From the NCBI GenBank assembly GCA_035498035.1, contig DATKAN010000060.1, forward strand, positions 1 to 44,849: a stretch of DNA of 44,849 bases, read 5' to 3'. The notes below the pieces were generated by a model that was not told the DNA's origin, did no database searches, and saw only the letters and a list, made by a program, of their open reading frames with translations. The position numbers and the translations under genes are program-made. Source of the stretch: Nitrospiria bacterium (lineage in GTDB: Bacteria; Nitrospirota; Nitrospiria; JACQBZ01). Below are positions 16,321 to 30,265 of the stretch, piece by piece. Positions within the stretch are counted from its first letter, which is position 1. Every line of letters starts with the position of its first letter.

Positions 16321-17562
16321 TTACTCGTTTCGAAGGGCCGCGATGGGATCGAGTCGGGAGGCCCGCCAGGCGGGATAGAAGCCGAAGAAGACACCCACGG
16401 CGACGGCGAATAGGACGGCGAGCAGGGCCCCTTGCGGAGACGTGGACAAGGGCCATCCGAGAATTCCCTCGATAAAAAAATCCCCCACAAAGCTGAGGAG
16501 GACGCCCAGGACGCCGCCGAAAAGGCTCAACATGACGGCCTCGCCGAGGAACTGGATCTGGACGGCCCATGGTGTCGCGCCCACGGCGACCCGCAGCCCG
16601 ATCTCGGCCGTCCTTTGCGCCACCGAGGCCAGCATCACGTTCATGATCCCGATGCCGCCCACCAATAGCGAAATCGACGCGATGCTGGTCAGCAGCCACT
16701 CGAGCGTCCGGCTCTGCCGGATCTGGGCCTTGATCACCTCGTCCGGGCGGCGGATGTTGAAGTCATCCGGCTCGCCGGGGCGAATGTGGTGGCGTTGGCG
16801 GATCAAGGCCGTAACGGCCTCGATCGCCGGGTTGACCGCTTCCCGGGAAGCCGCCGAGCAGACGATGTCGTCGAGCCACGTGATGCCCTGGCCCCCGATT
16901 TTTTTCAGCGCGGTGGTCCATGGCATCATGATGATGTCGTCCTGGTCCTGGCCCCAGCCCGACGATCCCTTCGCCGTCAGCACGCCGACGACCTTGAAAA
17001 GGGAGCCCTGGATGCGGAGGACCTCCCCGATCGGGTTCGATGCGCCGAACAGCTCCCGGCGCACGGTCTCGCCGATTACCGCGACGCTTTCGATATGCTG
17101 GACCTGGTCGCGCGTGAAGAACGAGCCTTCCGCAACCTGCCAAAGCTTGATACCCGTATACTCGGGGGATACCCCCCGGTAATGAGTGAACCAGTTGCGG
17201 TTTCGGTAGACGGCCTGCAGTGTACCGTCGGTGTTTTCGGAAACGCTGACGATGAGCGGCACCTCGCGCCGAATGGCCTCCGCATCCTCGGGGGTGAGGG
17301 TGGTGGTTCCGTAGGTGCCGTTGCGCACGCCGTTGATGTTGCGGGAGCCCGCCTCGATCCAGATCAGGTTGTTTCCGAGCTTTTGCAACTCCGCTTCGGT
17401 GCGCTCCATGCCGGCCTGGCCGATGGCCACGACCCAGATCACGGCGGAGACGCCGACCATGACCCCGAGCGCGGTCAGCCCCGTCCGCATTTTATGGCGG
17501 GCGAGCGCGTGGATCGCCTCCGAACAGAACAGCCTGGCCCAAAGTCGTAACGGCATTGCCAT
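16321..17562 (-). CDS. MacB-like ABC transporter permease (orphan)
   Basis: 413 residues from ATG 17562; an upstream in-frame start at 17604 and one at 17556 are possible. One N-terminal membrane helix (ALGVMVGVSAVIWVVAIG) is followed by a periplasmic MacB_PCD core of about 210 residues. Three C-terminal helices carry the FtsX motif (SLLVGGIGIMNVMLASV, TAEIGLRVAVGAT, then the final FGFYPAWRASRLDPI). Such permeases work with a MacB-type ATPase, and often a membrane-fusion protein, in mechanotransmission export of macrolides, peptides or lipids. Neither partner is adjacent: the neighbours are the zinc-ribbon pseudogene and the divergent gltB. Confidence 0.92.
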   Translation of the reverse strand: MAMPLRLWARLFCSEAIHALARHKMRTGLTALGVMVGVSAVIWVVAIGQAGMERTEAELQKLGNNLIWIEAGSRNINGVRNGTYGTTTLTPEDAEAIRREVPLIVSVSENTDGTLQAVYRNRNWFTHYRGVSPEYTGIKLWQVAEGSFFTRDQVQHIESVAVIGETVRRELFGASNPIGEVLRIQGSLFKVVGVLTAKGSSGWGQDQDDIIMMPWTTALKKIGGQGITWLDDIVCSAASREAVNPAIEAVTALIRQRHHIRPGEPDDFNIRRPDEVIKAQIRQSRTLEWLLTSIASISLLVGGIGIMNVMLASVAQRTAEIGLRVAVGATPWAVQIQFLGEAVMLSLFGGVLGVLLSFVGDFFIEGILGWPLSTSPQGALLAVLFAVAVGVFFGFYPAWRASRLDPIAALRNE

Positions 17563-17663
17563 GGAAATACCGGGACCCTTCCTCTCGCCCTTATTATATA
17601 CCAAATTATCCCTGCAAACGGCTCAAAATGTCTTGGATTTCGCAGGAGTTACGGGAAAAATGA

Positions 17664-17692
17664 TTGACACCAGAGATCATTTTTAGTATTTT
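17664..17692 (+). promoter_or_regulatory. Sigma70-type promoter abutting gltB
   Basis: TTGACA (17664-17669), a 17-base spacer, then TATTTT (17687-17692). The expected start point, 6-7 bases after the -10, falls on the gltB ATG at 17699, so the transcript may be leaderless. No Shine-Dalgarno is visible before that ATG. Confidence 0.6.
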
Positions 17693-17698
17693 AAATGG

Positions 17699-22223
<4,525 letters not shown>

Positions 22224-22231
<8 letters not shown>

Positions 22232-23675
22232 CCCCAAGGGATTTATAAAGATCCGGAGGGAGGGCCCGATGCGCCGGCCGGTCGAGGAGCGGGTCCACGA
22301 CTGGCGGGAATTCTACCGGCCGATCTCCGAGGAAACGCTCAAGGCCCAGGGCGCGCGCTGCATGGATTGCGGCGTGCCGTTCTGCCAGAGCCACAACGGC
22401 TGTCCGGTCCAGAATATGATCCCGGACTGGAATGACCTTGTCTTTCAGGGGCGGTGGAAGGACGCGTTGAAGATGCTTCATTCCACCAACAATTTTCCGG
22501 AATTCACGGGGCGGCTCTGTCCGGCGCCGTGCGAATCGGCCTGCGTGCTGGGGATCATCGAGGAACCGGTGGCCATCCGGATCGTCGAATGGAACATCAT
22601 CGACCGCGGATTCGACGAGGGCTGGGTCACGCCGGTGCTCCCGGAAAAACCGAGCGGCTTCAAGGTGGCCGTGGTCGGGTCCGGCCCGGCCGGCCTGGCG
22701 GCCGGGCAGCAGCTGGCCCGCGCGGGACACGCGGTCACGGTTTTCGAGAAGGCCGACCGGATCGGAGGGCTGCTCCGGTACGGCATCCCGGATTTCAAGA
22801 TGGAAAAATCCGTCCTGGACCGCCGGCTGGACCAGATGCGCGCGGAGGGGGTGGTGTTCAAAGCCGGCCTGGACGTCGGGCGAGATCTTCCGGCGGACCG
22901 CCTGCGGAAGAATTTCGACGCCGTCTGCCTGGCCGGCGGCGCGATGAGCGCCCGCGACCTGGCCGTGCCCGGCCGGGATCTGGAGGGCGTCCTTTTCGCC
23001 ATGGACTATCTCACGCAGCAGAACAAGGCCAACGCCGGCGACGCGATCGATCCGGCGGTCCGGGTCACGGCCCGGGACAAACGCGTGGTGATCATCGGCG
23101 GGGGGGACACCGGCTCCGACTGCCTCGGAACGGCTCATCGCCAGGGCGCGAGGGACGTCTACCAGTTCGAGTTGCTGCCCCAGCCCCCGGCGACCCGCGC
23201 GCCGTCGACGCCGTGGCCGCTCTGGCCGATGATGCTCCGCAGCTCCCACGCCCATGAGGAAGGATGCAAACGGGAATGGAGCGTCTCCACGCTTCGGTTC
23301 TCGGGACAAAACGGACGGGTGACGAAGCTCCACGCGGTCCGGGTCGAGATGAAAACGGACCCGGACGGACGGACCCGGTTCGTCGAAATGCCCGGCACGG
23401 AATTCGATCTGGACGTGGATCTGGTGTTGCTGGCGATGGGATTCACCGGCCCCGTCCGGGAAGGCCTGCTCGCGGATCTCGGCGTCCGGCTTGACGCGCG
23501 CGGCAACGTTGCGGTGGACGAGAACCAGATGACGAGCGTGGACGGGGTCTTTGCCGCCGGCGATATGAAACGGGGCGCCTCCCTGATCGTCTGGGCGATT
23601 CGCGAGGGCCGCGATGCCGCGAAAGGGATCGATCAATACCTCCGCACCCGAAGGCCCGCCGTCCCGGCCGCCTGA
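22224..23675 (+). CDS. gltD: Glutamate synthase small (beta) subunit
   Basis: 483 residues from ATG 22224, inside the last codons of gltB. The N-terminal 4Fe-4S domain has CMDCGVPFC, then [13 protein letters not shown] and [10 protein letters not shown]. The FAD site is [19 protein letters not shown], the NADPH site [13 protein letters not shown], and the closing FAD motif is [19 protein letters not shown]. It takes electrons from NADPH and passes them through Fe-S clusters to GltB FMN. The family and length are typical (E. coli GltD is 472 residues). The operon ends 40 bases later at a terminator. Confidence 0.97.
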
Positions 23676-23711
23676 TCCGTGTCGGCGAGGGGGCCAGAGC
23701 CGGTTTTTCCC

Positions 23712-23738
23712 GGGGCGATCCAGCCGGTCGCCCTTTTC
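23712..23738 (+). terminator. Rho-independent-like terminator of gltBD
   Basis: Stem GGGCGA (23713-23718), a 9-base loop, and TCGCCC (23728-23733), followed by TTTTCATTTT. This is the only hairpin with a T-rich tail in this part of the window. Confidence 0.65.
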
Positions 23739-23763
23739 ATTTTCCCCGACAGCGCGATTCCTT

Positions 23764-23792
23764 TTGACCGGATGGGGGTAATGTTGTATGCT
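23764..23792 (+). promoter_or_regulatory. Sigma70-type promoter for the uppS-proS cluster
   Basis: TTGACC (23764-23769), a 17-base spacer, then TATGCT (23787-23792). The predicted start is near 23799, 15 bases before the uppS ATG at 23814. Confidence 0.7.
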
Positions 23793-23813
23793 TAAAACCA
23801 TGCGGGAATCGAG

Positions 23814-24617
23814 ATGAGAAAGATCGGATCGGGAAACGACGCATCGAGCGACGGCCCGCTGGAGGCGCGGATCGACCGGGCCCGCCTTCCCCGGCACGTG
23901 GCGATCATCATGGACGGCAACGGCCGGTGGGCCGAGATGCGGGGGCTGCCCCGGATCGCCGGCCATCGCGCCGGGATCGATTCCGTCCGGGACGCCGTCA
24001 CGGCCTGCCGGGAGCTGGGGATTTATGCTCTAACGATCTATGCATTCTCGATGGAGAACTGGCAACGGCCTCAGGACGAGGTGAAGGAGCTCATGACCTT
24101 GCTGGAGGGCTACCTCCAGAAAGAAATGGCCACGCTCATGGAGCACCGGATCCGCTTCAAGACGATCGGCCAAATCCATCGCCTGCCCCCCTCCGTCGTT
24201 CACTGGATCCGAGAGGCCGAATCGGCCACGCTCGCCAACGACAAGATGGTCCTGACGATCGCGCTGAGCTACGGGGGCCGGGCCGAAATCGTCGAGGCGA
24301 TTTTAAAGCTGCATGACGATCTTCAGAAGGGCCTGTTCAAACGGGAGGCGGTGAACGAGGCCCTCGTCGGTCAATACCTGAACACGGCCGACCTGCCGGA
24401 CCCCGATCTCATGATCCGGACCAGCGGGGAGAACCGCATCAGCAATTTTCTTCTCTGGCAGCTGGCCTACACCGAGCTCTACTTCACGCCGACCTTGTGG
24501 CCGGACTTCCGCCGCCGCGATTTTCTGGAGGCCCTGATCAATTATCAGCAGCGGGAGCGCCGTTTCGGCCTGGTAAAAGATCAGATCCGACCGCGACGCG
24601 GGGTGAGACAGGGTTGA
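23814..24617 (+). CDS. uppS: Isoprenyl transferase (undecaprenyl diphosphate synthase)
   Basis: 267 residues, cis-prenyltransferase family. The signature start is HVAIIMDGNGRWAEMRGLPR with the Mg-binding Asp; IAGHRAGI follows. The C-terminal substrate motif is RTSGENRISNFLLWQLAYTE with ELYFTPTLWPDF. It condenses IPP onto FPP to make the C55 carrier for peptidoglycan and O-antigen. An N-terminal extension of about 25 residues precedes the core. It is the first gene of a six-gene cluster shared by many bacteria; frr, often located upstream, is absent here and gltBD takes its place. Confidence 0.96.
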   Translation: MRKIGSGNDASSDGPLEARIDRARLPRHVAIIMDGNGRWAEMRGLPRIAGHRAGIDSVRDAVTACRELGIYALTIYAFSMENWQRPQDEVKELMTLLEGYLQKEMATLMEHRIRFKTIGQIHRLPPSVVHWIREAESATLANDKMVLTIALSYGGRAEIVEAILKLHDDLQKGLFKREAVNEALVGQYLNTADLPDPDLMIRTSGENRISNFLLWQLAYTELYFTPTLWPDFRRRDFLEALINYQQRERRFGLVKDQIRPRRGVRQG

Positions 24618-25438
24618 TGCACCTCAAGCGCGTCATCTCCGCCGTCCTCTTCCTGCCGCTGTTCTACATTTTAGTCCGCTACCTTTCGGCGACGGCCTTT
24701 TTCATCGTCGTGTTGTTCGCGGTCCTGCTCGGCCAACTGGAGTTCTACCGGCTTCAATATCCGGTCGGGAGACGGGGCTTGATCCTGTTCGGCCTGCTCT
24801 GCGGGGCCCTGGTGGTCGCCCATTTTCACGCGCCGGGGCTGTTTTCGGACCGGGAGGTGCTGACCGCGCTGGTGCTGGCGGCTCTGGTCTATCCGCTGGC
24901 GACGTACCGGGACGTGGCGACGACCCTGAGCGACGCGGCCGTGACGGTGTTGGGGGTCTTCTACGTCGGCTGGTTCCTGGGCCATCTGATCCTGCTCCGG
25001 GGGCTCGAGCAGGGGGAGTACCTCATCTTCTTTTTGTTTTTGGTGACCTGGGCCTGCGACGCGGGGGCCTATTATACCGGAAAAGGGTTCGGACGCCGGC
25101 CGCTGGCCCCGCGGCTCAGCCCCAACAAGACCGTCGAAGGGGCCGTCGGGGGACTGGCCGGCAGCGTGCTCGCCGCGATCCTGGCCCGGCAATGGTTTCT
25201 CCCGTCCCTGTCGACGGCGGACAGCGTGGTCCTGGGTTTGTTGCTGGGCGCTTCGGGACAGATCGGCGATCTGACCGAATCGATGTTCAAGCGATCCGCG
25301 GGGGTCAAGGATTCCGGCCATTTCCTTCCGGGCCACGGCGGGATCCTGGACAAGTTGGACAGCCTGATCTTCACGACGCCCTTGTTCTATTATTATCTTC
25401 TTTGGGTTAAACAGTACGGCCGGGTCATTGTGATCTAA
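24617..25438 (+). CDS. cdsA: Phosphatidate cytidylyltransferase
   Basis: 273 residues from ATG 24617, which shares one base with the uppS stop (TGATG). Seven or more hydrophobic segments make it an inner-membrane protein. The CTP-transferase signature near the C-terminus reads FKRSAGVKDSGHFLPGHGGI, followed by LDKLDS; the motif usually has DR.D and here has DK.D, a known variation. It makes CDP-diacylglycerol from phosphatidate and CTP, the entry point to all phospholipids. It is translationally coupled to uppS. Confidence 0.95.
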   Translation: MHLKRVISAVLFLPLFYILVRYLSATAFFIVVLFAVLLGQLEFYRLQYPVGRRGLILFGLLCGALVVAHFHAPGLFSDREVLTALVLAALVYPLATYRDVATTLSDAAVTVLGVFYVGWFLGHLILLRGLEQGEYLIFFLFLVTWACDAGAYYTGKGFGRRPLAPRLSPNKTVEGAVGGLAGSVLAAILARQWFLPSLSTADSVVLGLLLGASGQIGDLTESMFKRSAGVKDSGHFLPGHGGILDKLDSLIFTTPLFYYYLLWVKQYGRVIVI

Positions 25439-25439
25439 A

Positions 25440-26603
25440 ATGAAAAATCTGGTTCTCTTGGGATCGACCGGCTCCGTCGGGACAAACGCCCTCCGGCTGG
25501 CGGCCGATTTTCCGGATCGCTTCCGGGTGGTGGGTTTGACAGCCGGGAGCAACAATGATAAACTTCTGGCTCAAATTCGGCGCTTCCGGCCCCGCTGCGT
25601 CGCGCTGGCGGACCCCGCGGCCGCGGACCGCTTGCGCCGACGCTGCGAACGGCTTCCGGATCGGCTCGATCGAGACATCGAAATCCTGTCCGGAACGGAG
25701 GGCCTGGCCCGCGTGGCGACGATGGAGGAGGCCGACCTGGTCGTCTCGGCCATCGTGGGCTCGGCCGGACTCGTGCCGACCTTCGCGGCCATCCGGGCGA
25801 AAAAGACCATCGCGCTGGCCAACAAGGAACCGCTGGTGATGGCCGGCCCGATCCTGCAACAGGAGGCCCAACGTCAGGGGATCGCCCTGCTGCCGGTCGA
25901 CAGCGAGCACAGCGCCATTTTTCAGTCGATGTCCGGCCAGCGCCGGAGGGACGTCCGCCGGCTCATCCTGACGGCGTCCGGGGGCCCGCTCCTCGACCTT
26001 CCGATCGCGAAACGACGGACGATCAAACCGGCCCAGGCGCTCAAGCATCCCACCTGGCGCATGGGGTCGAAAATCTCGATCGATTCGGCCACGCTCATGA
26101 ACAAGGGCCTGGAAGTGATCGAGGCCCGCTGGCTTTTCGACATGCCGCCGGACCGGATCGACGTCGTCATCCACCGGCAGAGCATCGTCCATTCCATGGT
26201 GGAATATCTGGACGGTTCCGTGATCGCCCAGATGGGCGTCCCGGACATGCGCGGGCCGCTGGCCTACGCGCTCAACTATCCGGAACGGCTGCCGCTCGGC
26301 CTTCCGTCCCTGGAACTGACGAAGGTCCGGTCCCTGACCTTCGAGCCGCCGGACCTAAAAAAATTTCCCTGTCTCGGCTACGCGTACGAGGCGATCAAGG
26401 CCGGAGGGTCGCTCCCGGCCGTATTGAACGCCGCCAACGAGGTGGCGGTGCGGGCCTATCTGGACGGCCGGATCGGGTTCCTCGGGATCGCCCGGCTGAT
26501 TCGAAAGACGATGGACGCGCACGTCCCCCAGGCCGTGAAAAGCCTGGAGGACGTCCTCGAGGCCGACCGCTGGGGCCGGGAAAAGGCCTTGAAGGCCGTA
26601 TAA
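25440..26603 (+). CDS. dxr: 1-deoxy-D-xylulose 5-phosphate reductoisomerase
   Basis: 387 residues. The NADPH site is LGSTGSVGTNALRLA at the N-terminus. Conserved segments NKEPLVMAG, LPVDSEHSAIFQSM (metal-binding acidic residues), TASGGPLLD and SKISIDSATLMNKGLEVIEA are all present. The enzyme converts DXP to MEP, the committed step of the non-mevalonate isoprenoid pathway. It starts one base after the cdsA stop. Together with ispG downstream this shows that the MEP pathway operates here. Confidence 0.97.
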   Translation: MKNLVLLGSTGSVGTNALRLAADFPDRFRVVGLTAGSNNDKLLAQIRRFRPRCVALADPAAADRLRRRCERLPDRLDRDIEILSGTEGLARVATMEEADLVVSAIVGSAGLVPTFAAIRAKKTIALANKEPLVMAGPILQQEAQRQGIALLPVDSEHSAIFQSMSGQRRRDVRRLILTASGGPLLDLPIAKRRTIKPAQALKHPTWRMGSKISIDSATLMNKGLEVIEARWLFDMPPDRIDVVIHRQSIVHSMVEYLDGSVIAQMGVPDMRGPLAYALNYPERLPLGLPSLELTKVRSLTFEPPDLKKFPCLGYAYEAIKAGGSLPAVLNAANEVAVRAYLDGRIGFLGIARLIRKTMDAHVPQAVKSLEDVLEADRWGREKALKAV

Positions 26604-26671
26604 TATACTTTAATGATGATGGCTATGGATGAACGTTCATAAGGGTCAAGAAAAGGAGTGACGACGTCGCG

Positions 26672-27808
26672 ATGGAATCCATGCTTCATTTCCTGAACAA
26701 CCTGTTTTATTTCCTGATCGTGCTCAGCGTCCTGATCTTCTTCCATGAGCTGGGCCATTTCCTGGTGGCCCGCCGCCTGGGGGTCAAGGTCCTGAAATTC
26801 TCGCTGGGCTTCGGGCCCCGCTTGATCGGCCGGACGGTCGGCGAGACCGAATATCTGATCTCCGCGCTTCCGCTGGGCGGGTACGTGAAGCTTTTCGGCG
26901 AGGAGCCCGAAAAGGAGGACGAGGCCGGAAAAGCGGCGGCCCCGATGTCGGCGGAGGACCGGGCGCGCTCTTTTTCGCACCAGCCCGTCTGGAAGCGCTT
27001 GCTGATCGTGGCGGCCGGGCCGGTCTTCAACATGATCCTGGCCTATCTGATCTTCTCCGGCTCGCTTGCGATCGGCGTCCCGATGTACGTGCCGGACTTC
27101 GACAGCCTGATGCCGGTGATCGAGAACGTGGTCGATCAATCCCCCGCCCAGGCGGCCGGCTTTAAGCCGGGGGACCGGATCGTTTCGATCAACGACCGGA
27201 AGATCTCGACTTGGGCCCAGATGACCGAGATCATCTACGGCAACGCCGGCAAGCCCCTGACGATCGTGGTGGAACGGGACCATCAAACGACGACCCTGAC
27301 CGTGACGCCGGCCGAGAAGACGATCGATACCGGGGAGGGGAAGAAGACCGTCGGCCAGATCGGGATCGGCAAAAGCCCTCACGGCGCGGAGATCGCGGCC
27401 TCCAATCCGCTGGACGCCTTCGTCAAGGGTTTTCAAGCCACCTGGCAATGGACCTACCTGACGGTGGAAGGGCTGGCCCGGCTCGTTCAGGGAAGACTTT
27501 CGATGGATAATATCGGCGGGCCGATCCTGATCGGGCAGATGTCGGGTCAGGCCGCCTCGCAGGGGATCGGGGGCCTGCTTTTTCTGATCGCGATCCTGAG
27601 CATCACGCTGGGGGTGATGAACATCCTTCCGATCCCGGTCCTGGACGGAGGCCATCTCCTTTTCTTCGTGATCGAGGCCGTGCTCGGGCGGCCGCTCAGC
27701 CTCCGGAAACGGGAGATCGCGCAGCAGGTCGGCCTCGCGCTGCTGCTGCTTCTGATGGCCCTGGCGTTTTACAACGACATCATCCGCCTGTTTGTCAGAC
27801 CGGGCTGA
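26672..27808 (+). CDS. rseP: RIP metalloprotease (site-2 protease) RseP
   Basis: 378 residues. The first membrane helix carries the zinc site HELGHFLVARRLGV (HExxH), followed by LGFGPRLIGR and LPLGGYVKL. A single PDZ domain lies at about 125-215 (SPAQAAGFKPGDRIVSINDRKI), where E. coli RseP has two. The C-terminal LDGGHLLFFVIEAVLGRP supplies the third zinc ligand. By family it cuts anti-sigma factors within the membrane in the envelope-stress response. A leader of 68 bases after dxr contains AAAAGGAGTG before the ATG. Confidence 0.95.
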   Translation: MESMLHFLNNLFYFLIVLSVLIFFHELGHFLVARRLGVKVLKFSLGFGPRLIGRTVGETEYLISALPLGGYVKLFGEEPEKEDEAGKAAAPMSAEDRARSFSHQPVWKRLLIVAAGPVFNMILAYLIFSGSLAIGVPMYVPDFDSLMPVIENVVDQSPAQAAGFKPGDRIVSINDRKISTWAQMTEIIYGNAGKPLTIVVERDHQTTTLTVTPAEKTIDTGEGKKTVGQIGIGKSPHGAEIAASNPLDAFVKGFQATWQWTYLTVEGLARLVQGRLSMDNIGGPILIGQMSGQAASQGIGGLLFLIAILSITLGVMNILPIPVLDGGHLLFFVIEAVLGRPLSLRKREIAQQVGLALLLLLMALAFYNDIIRLFVRPG

Positions 27809-27835
27809 TCCCAAAAAAAGGGCGCGGACGTCTCC

Positions 27836-28918
27836 ATGAGGATCGAACGTCGGAAAACGAGGCCGATCACGGTCGGCGGGGTGAAGATCGGCGGCGACGC
27901 CCCGATCTCGGTCCAGTCCATGACGACGACCGATACGCGGGACGTCGACGCGACCGTGGATCAGATCCAAAAACTGGAGCGGGCCGGCTGCGAAATCGTC
28001 CGCGTGGCGGTGGTGGACGAGGCCGCCGCCGACGCCCTGAAGCCGATCAAGGCCCGGATCGGCATACCCCTCATCGCCGACATCCATTACAATTACCGCC
28101 TCGCCCTCCAGGCCGCGCCCTTCGTCGACTGCGTCCGGATCAATCCGGGCAACATCGGCGGGAAGGACCGCGTGGCACAGATCGTCTCGGCCTGCCGGGA
28201 CCGGGGGATCCCGATCCGGATCGGCGTGAACGCCGGCTCGCTGGAGGAGGACCTTCTCAAAAAATACGGTTATCCCACGCCCGAGGCGATGGTCGAATCG
28301 GCGCTCCGCGCGGTCGGGATGCTGGAGGAGTTGGGCTTCCGCGATATGAAGCTGTCGCTCAAGGCCTCGCACGTGGGCCTCTGCGTCGAGGCCTACCGGC
28401 TGATCTCGAAAAAAACGGATTACCCGCTCCACCTCGGGATTACCGAGGCCGGGACGGCCTTCTCCGGAAGCATCAAGACGGCCGTCGGGATGGGCCTGCT
28501 GCTGGGCGAGGGGATCGGGGACACGATCCGGGTCTCGCTCGCGGCCGATCCGGTCGAGGAGGTGAAGGCCGGCTTCGAGATCCTGAAAGCGCTCGAGCTT
28601 CGCCACCACGGGATCAATTTCATCGCCTGCCCGACCTGCGGGCGGCTCGAATTCGACATGTTCAAGCTGGTGGGCGAGCTGGAGCGGCGGCTGTCCCACA
28701 TCAAGGCGCCGCTGAACGTCTCGATCCTCGGCTGCGCCGTGAACGGGATCGGCGAGGGGATGGAGGCCGACATCGGGATCGCGGGCGGAAAAGAGGGCGG
28801 GCTGCTGTTCAAGCGCGGAAAGATCGTCGGAAAGGTGAAGGAGTCCGAGATGGCGGACGTCCTCGTCGCCGAGGTCGAGGCGATGGCCAGGGAGAGGGAA
28901 AAGGGAGTAAGGAGTTAG
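27836..28918 (+). CDS. ispG: 4-hydroxy-3-methylbut-2-enyl-diphosphate synthase (flavodoxin/ferredoxin)
   Basis: 360 residues. A TIM-barrel N-terminus (SVQSMTTTDTRDVDATVDQI; IPLIADIHYNYRLAL; NPGNIGG) leads to a C-terminal 4Fe-4S domain with cysteines in ACPTCGR and ILGCAVNGIGEG. It reduces MEcPP to HMBPP in the MEP pathway. It lies 27 bases after rseP and is probably co-transcribed. Its last codons (KGVRS) and stop fall inside a purine-rich AAGGAGTAAGGAGT tract that continues toward proS. Confidence 0.96.
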   Translation: MRIERRKTRPITVGGVKIGGDAPISVQSMTTTDTRDVDATVDQIQKLERAGCEIVRVAVVDEAAADALKPIKARIGIPLIADIHYNYRLALQAAPFVDCVRINPGNIGGKDRVAQIVSACRDRGIPIRIGVNAGSLEEDLLKKYGYPTPEAMVESALRAVGMLEELGFRDMKLSLKASHVGLCVEAYRLISKKTDYPLHLGITEAGTAFSGSIKTAVGMGLLLGEGIGDTIRVSLAADPVEEVKAGFEILKALELRHHGINFIACPTCGRLEFDMFKLVGELERRLSHIKAPLNVSILGCAVNGIGEGMEADIGIAGGKEGGLLFKRGKIVGKVKESEMADVLVAEVEAMAREREKGVRS

Positions 28919-28974
28919 GAGTAAAGAATAAGGAGTAAGGAGGAACAGGTAGGGGCGCCGCTGGCCGTGCCCGC
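28889..28974. repeat. Purine-rich GGAGTAA short repeat and degenerate dyad
   Basis: Repeated AGGAGT/AAGGAGTAAGG units run from the end of ispG to about 28947, followed by TAGGGGCGCCGCTGGCCGTG, a decayed member of the GTAGGGGC dyad family. The units mimic Shine-Dalgarno sequences but end more than 45 bases before the proS ATG. Confidence 0.6.
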
Positions 28975-28993
28975 GTTTTCCACGAGAACACCG

Positions 28994-30265
28994 ATGCGTT
29001 ATTCGAAATTATTGATCCCCACGTTGCGCGAGGAGCCGGTCGAGGCCGAGGTCGTCAGCCACCGGCTGATGATCCGGGCCGGGATGATCCGGAAGGTCGC
29101 GGCCGGGATCTACACCTATCTGCCGCTGGGCCTGCGTGTGATCCGGAAGGTCGAGCGGATCGTCCGCGAGGAGATGAACCGCGCCGGCGCGCAGGAGCTG
29201 CTGATGCCGATGGTCCAGCCGGCCGAGCTGTGGCTTGAGACCGGGCGCTGGGGCGAGTACGGGAAGGAGCTGCTGCGGCTCAAGGACCGGGGCGAGCGGG
29301 AGTTCTGCCTCGGGCCGACGCACGAGGAGGTGATCACGGACCTCGTGCGGGGCGATGTGCGTTCCTACCGCCACCTTCCCCAGATCCTCTACCAGATCCA
29401 GACCAAGTTCCGGGACGAGATCCGTCCGCGCTTCGGGCTGATGCGCGGGCGGGAATTTCTGATGAAGGACGCCTACAGCTTCGACCGGGACGAGCCGAGC
29501 GCCAAGGCCAGCTACGATAAAATGTCCAAGGCCTATCACCGGATCTTCGAGCGCTGCGGTCTGAAGTTCCAGCCGGTCGAGGCCCAAAGCGGGGTGATCG
29601 GCGGGACCTATTCCCAGGAATTCATGGTATTGGCCGAGACGGGCGAGGACAGCCTCGTCGCCTGCGAGTCCTGCGGTTTTGCGGCCAACGTCGAAAAGGT
29701 CAAGGGGAAGAACTGCCCGCGCTGCAAGGGCCGTCTGATCACGCAACGCGGGATCGAGGTGGGCCATGTCTTCATGCTCGGGACGAAATACAGCGAGGCG
29801 ATGAAGGCGACCTTCCTTGATCACAACGGCAAGGAGGCCTTGAGCGTGATGGGCTGCTACGGGATCGGGATTGGCCGCACGGCCGCAGCCGCGATCGAGC
29901 AGAACCACGACACGAAGGGGATCGTCTGGCCCCTTCCGCTGGCCCCTTATCAAGTCCATCTCATTCCGGTCAACGAGCAGTCGGAGCGCGTGATGATCAC
30001 CTCGGAGTTGATCTACGGGACGCTGAACAACCTGGGGGTGGAGGTCCTGATCGACGACCGCTCGGAGCGGCCCGGGGTGAAGTTCAACGACGCCGATCTG
30101 ATCGGGGTCCCGTTCCAGATCCTGGTCGGTGAGAAGAACCTGGCCGAGGGCCGCGTGGAATTGAAGGAGCGCCGGACCGGAAAAATCACGAAGGTCACGA
30201 CCGACGAGGTGATCGATCTCGTCAAAAAACTAGTCCTCCCCAACTCAAAGCCCTCCGAATCATGA
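28994..30265 (+). CDS. proS: Prolyl-tRNA synthetase lacking the INS editing domain
   Basis: 423 residues from ATG 28994; a GTG nine codons upstream lies in repeat-derived sequence. Class II motifs are present: motif 1 around [18 protein letters not shown], motif 2 [21 protein letters not shown] and motif 3 [18 protein letters not shown], then the anticodon-binding domain ([19 protein letters not shown]). Typical bacterial ProS is about 570 residues with a ~180-residue INS editing domain between motifs 2 and 3. Here INS is replaced by about 30 residues containing two Cys pairs (C224/C227 and C241/C244). Charging should be intact, but post-transfer clearance of Ala-tRNA(Pro) in cis should be missing. 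It is the last gene of the cluster. Confidence 0.95.
   Translation: MRYSKLLIPTLREEPVEAEVVSHRLMIRAGMIRKVAAGIYTYLPLGLRVIRKVERIVREEMNRAGAQELLMPMVQPAELWLETGRWGEYGKELLRLKDRGEREFCLGPTHEEVITDLVRGDVRSYRHLPQILYQIQTKFRDEIRPRFGLMRGREFLMKDAYSFDRDEPSAKASYDKMSKAYHRIFERCGLKFQPVEAQSGVIGGTYSQEFMVLAETGEDSLVACESCGFAANVEKVKGKNCPRCKGRLITQRGIEVGHVFMLGTKYSEAMKATFLDHNGKEALSVMGCYGIGIGRTAAAAIEQNHDTKGIVWPLPLAPYQVHLIPVNEQSERVMITSELIYGTLNNLGVEVLIDDRSERPGVKFNDADLIGVPFQILVGEKNLAEGRVELKERRTGKITKVTTDEVIDLVKKLVLPNSKPSES

Noticed and set aside
26456-28699. Long minus-strand open frame (747 codons) opposite dxr, rseP and ispG
   Set aside because: It spans three well-supported plus-strand genes and shows the low-complexity composition of antisense reading in GC-rich DNA.
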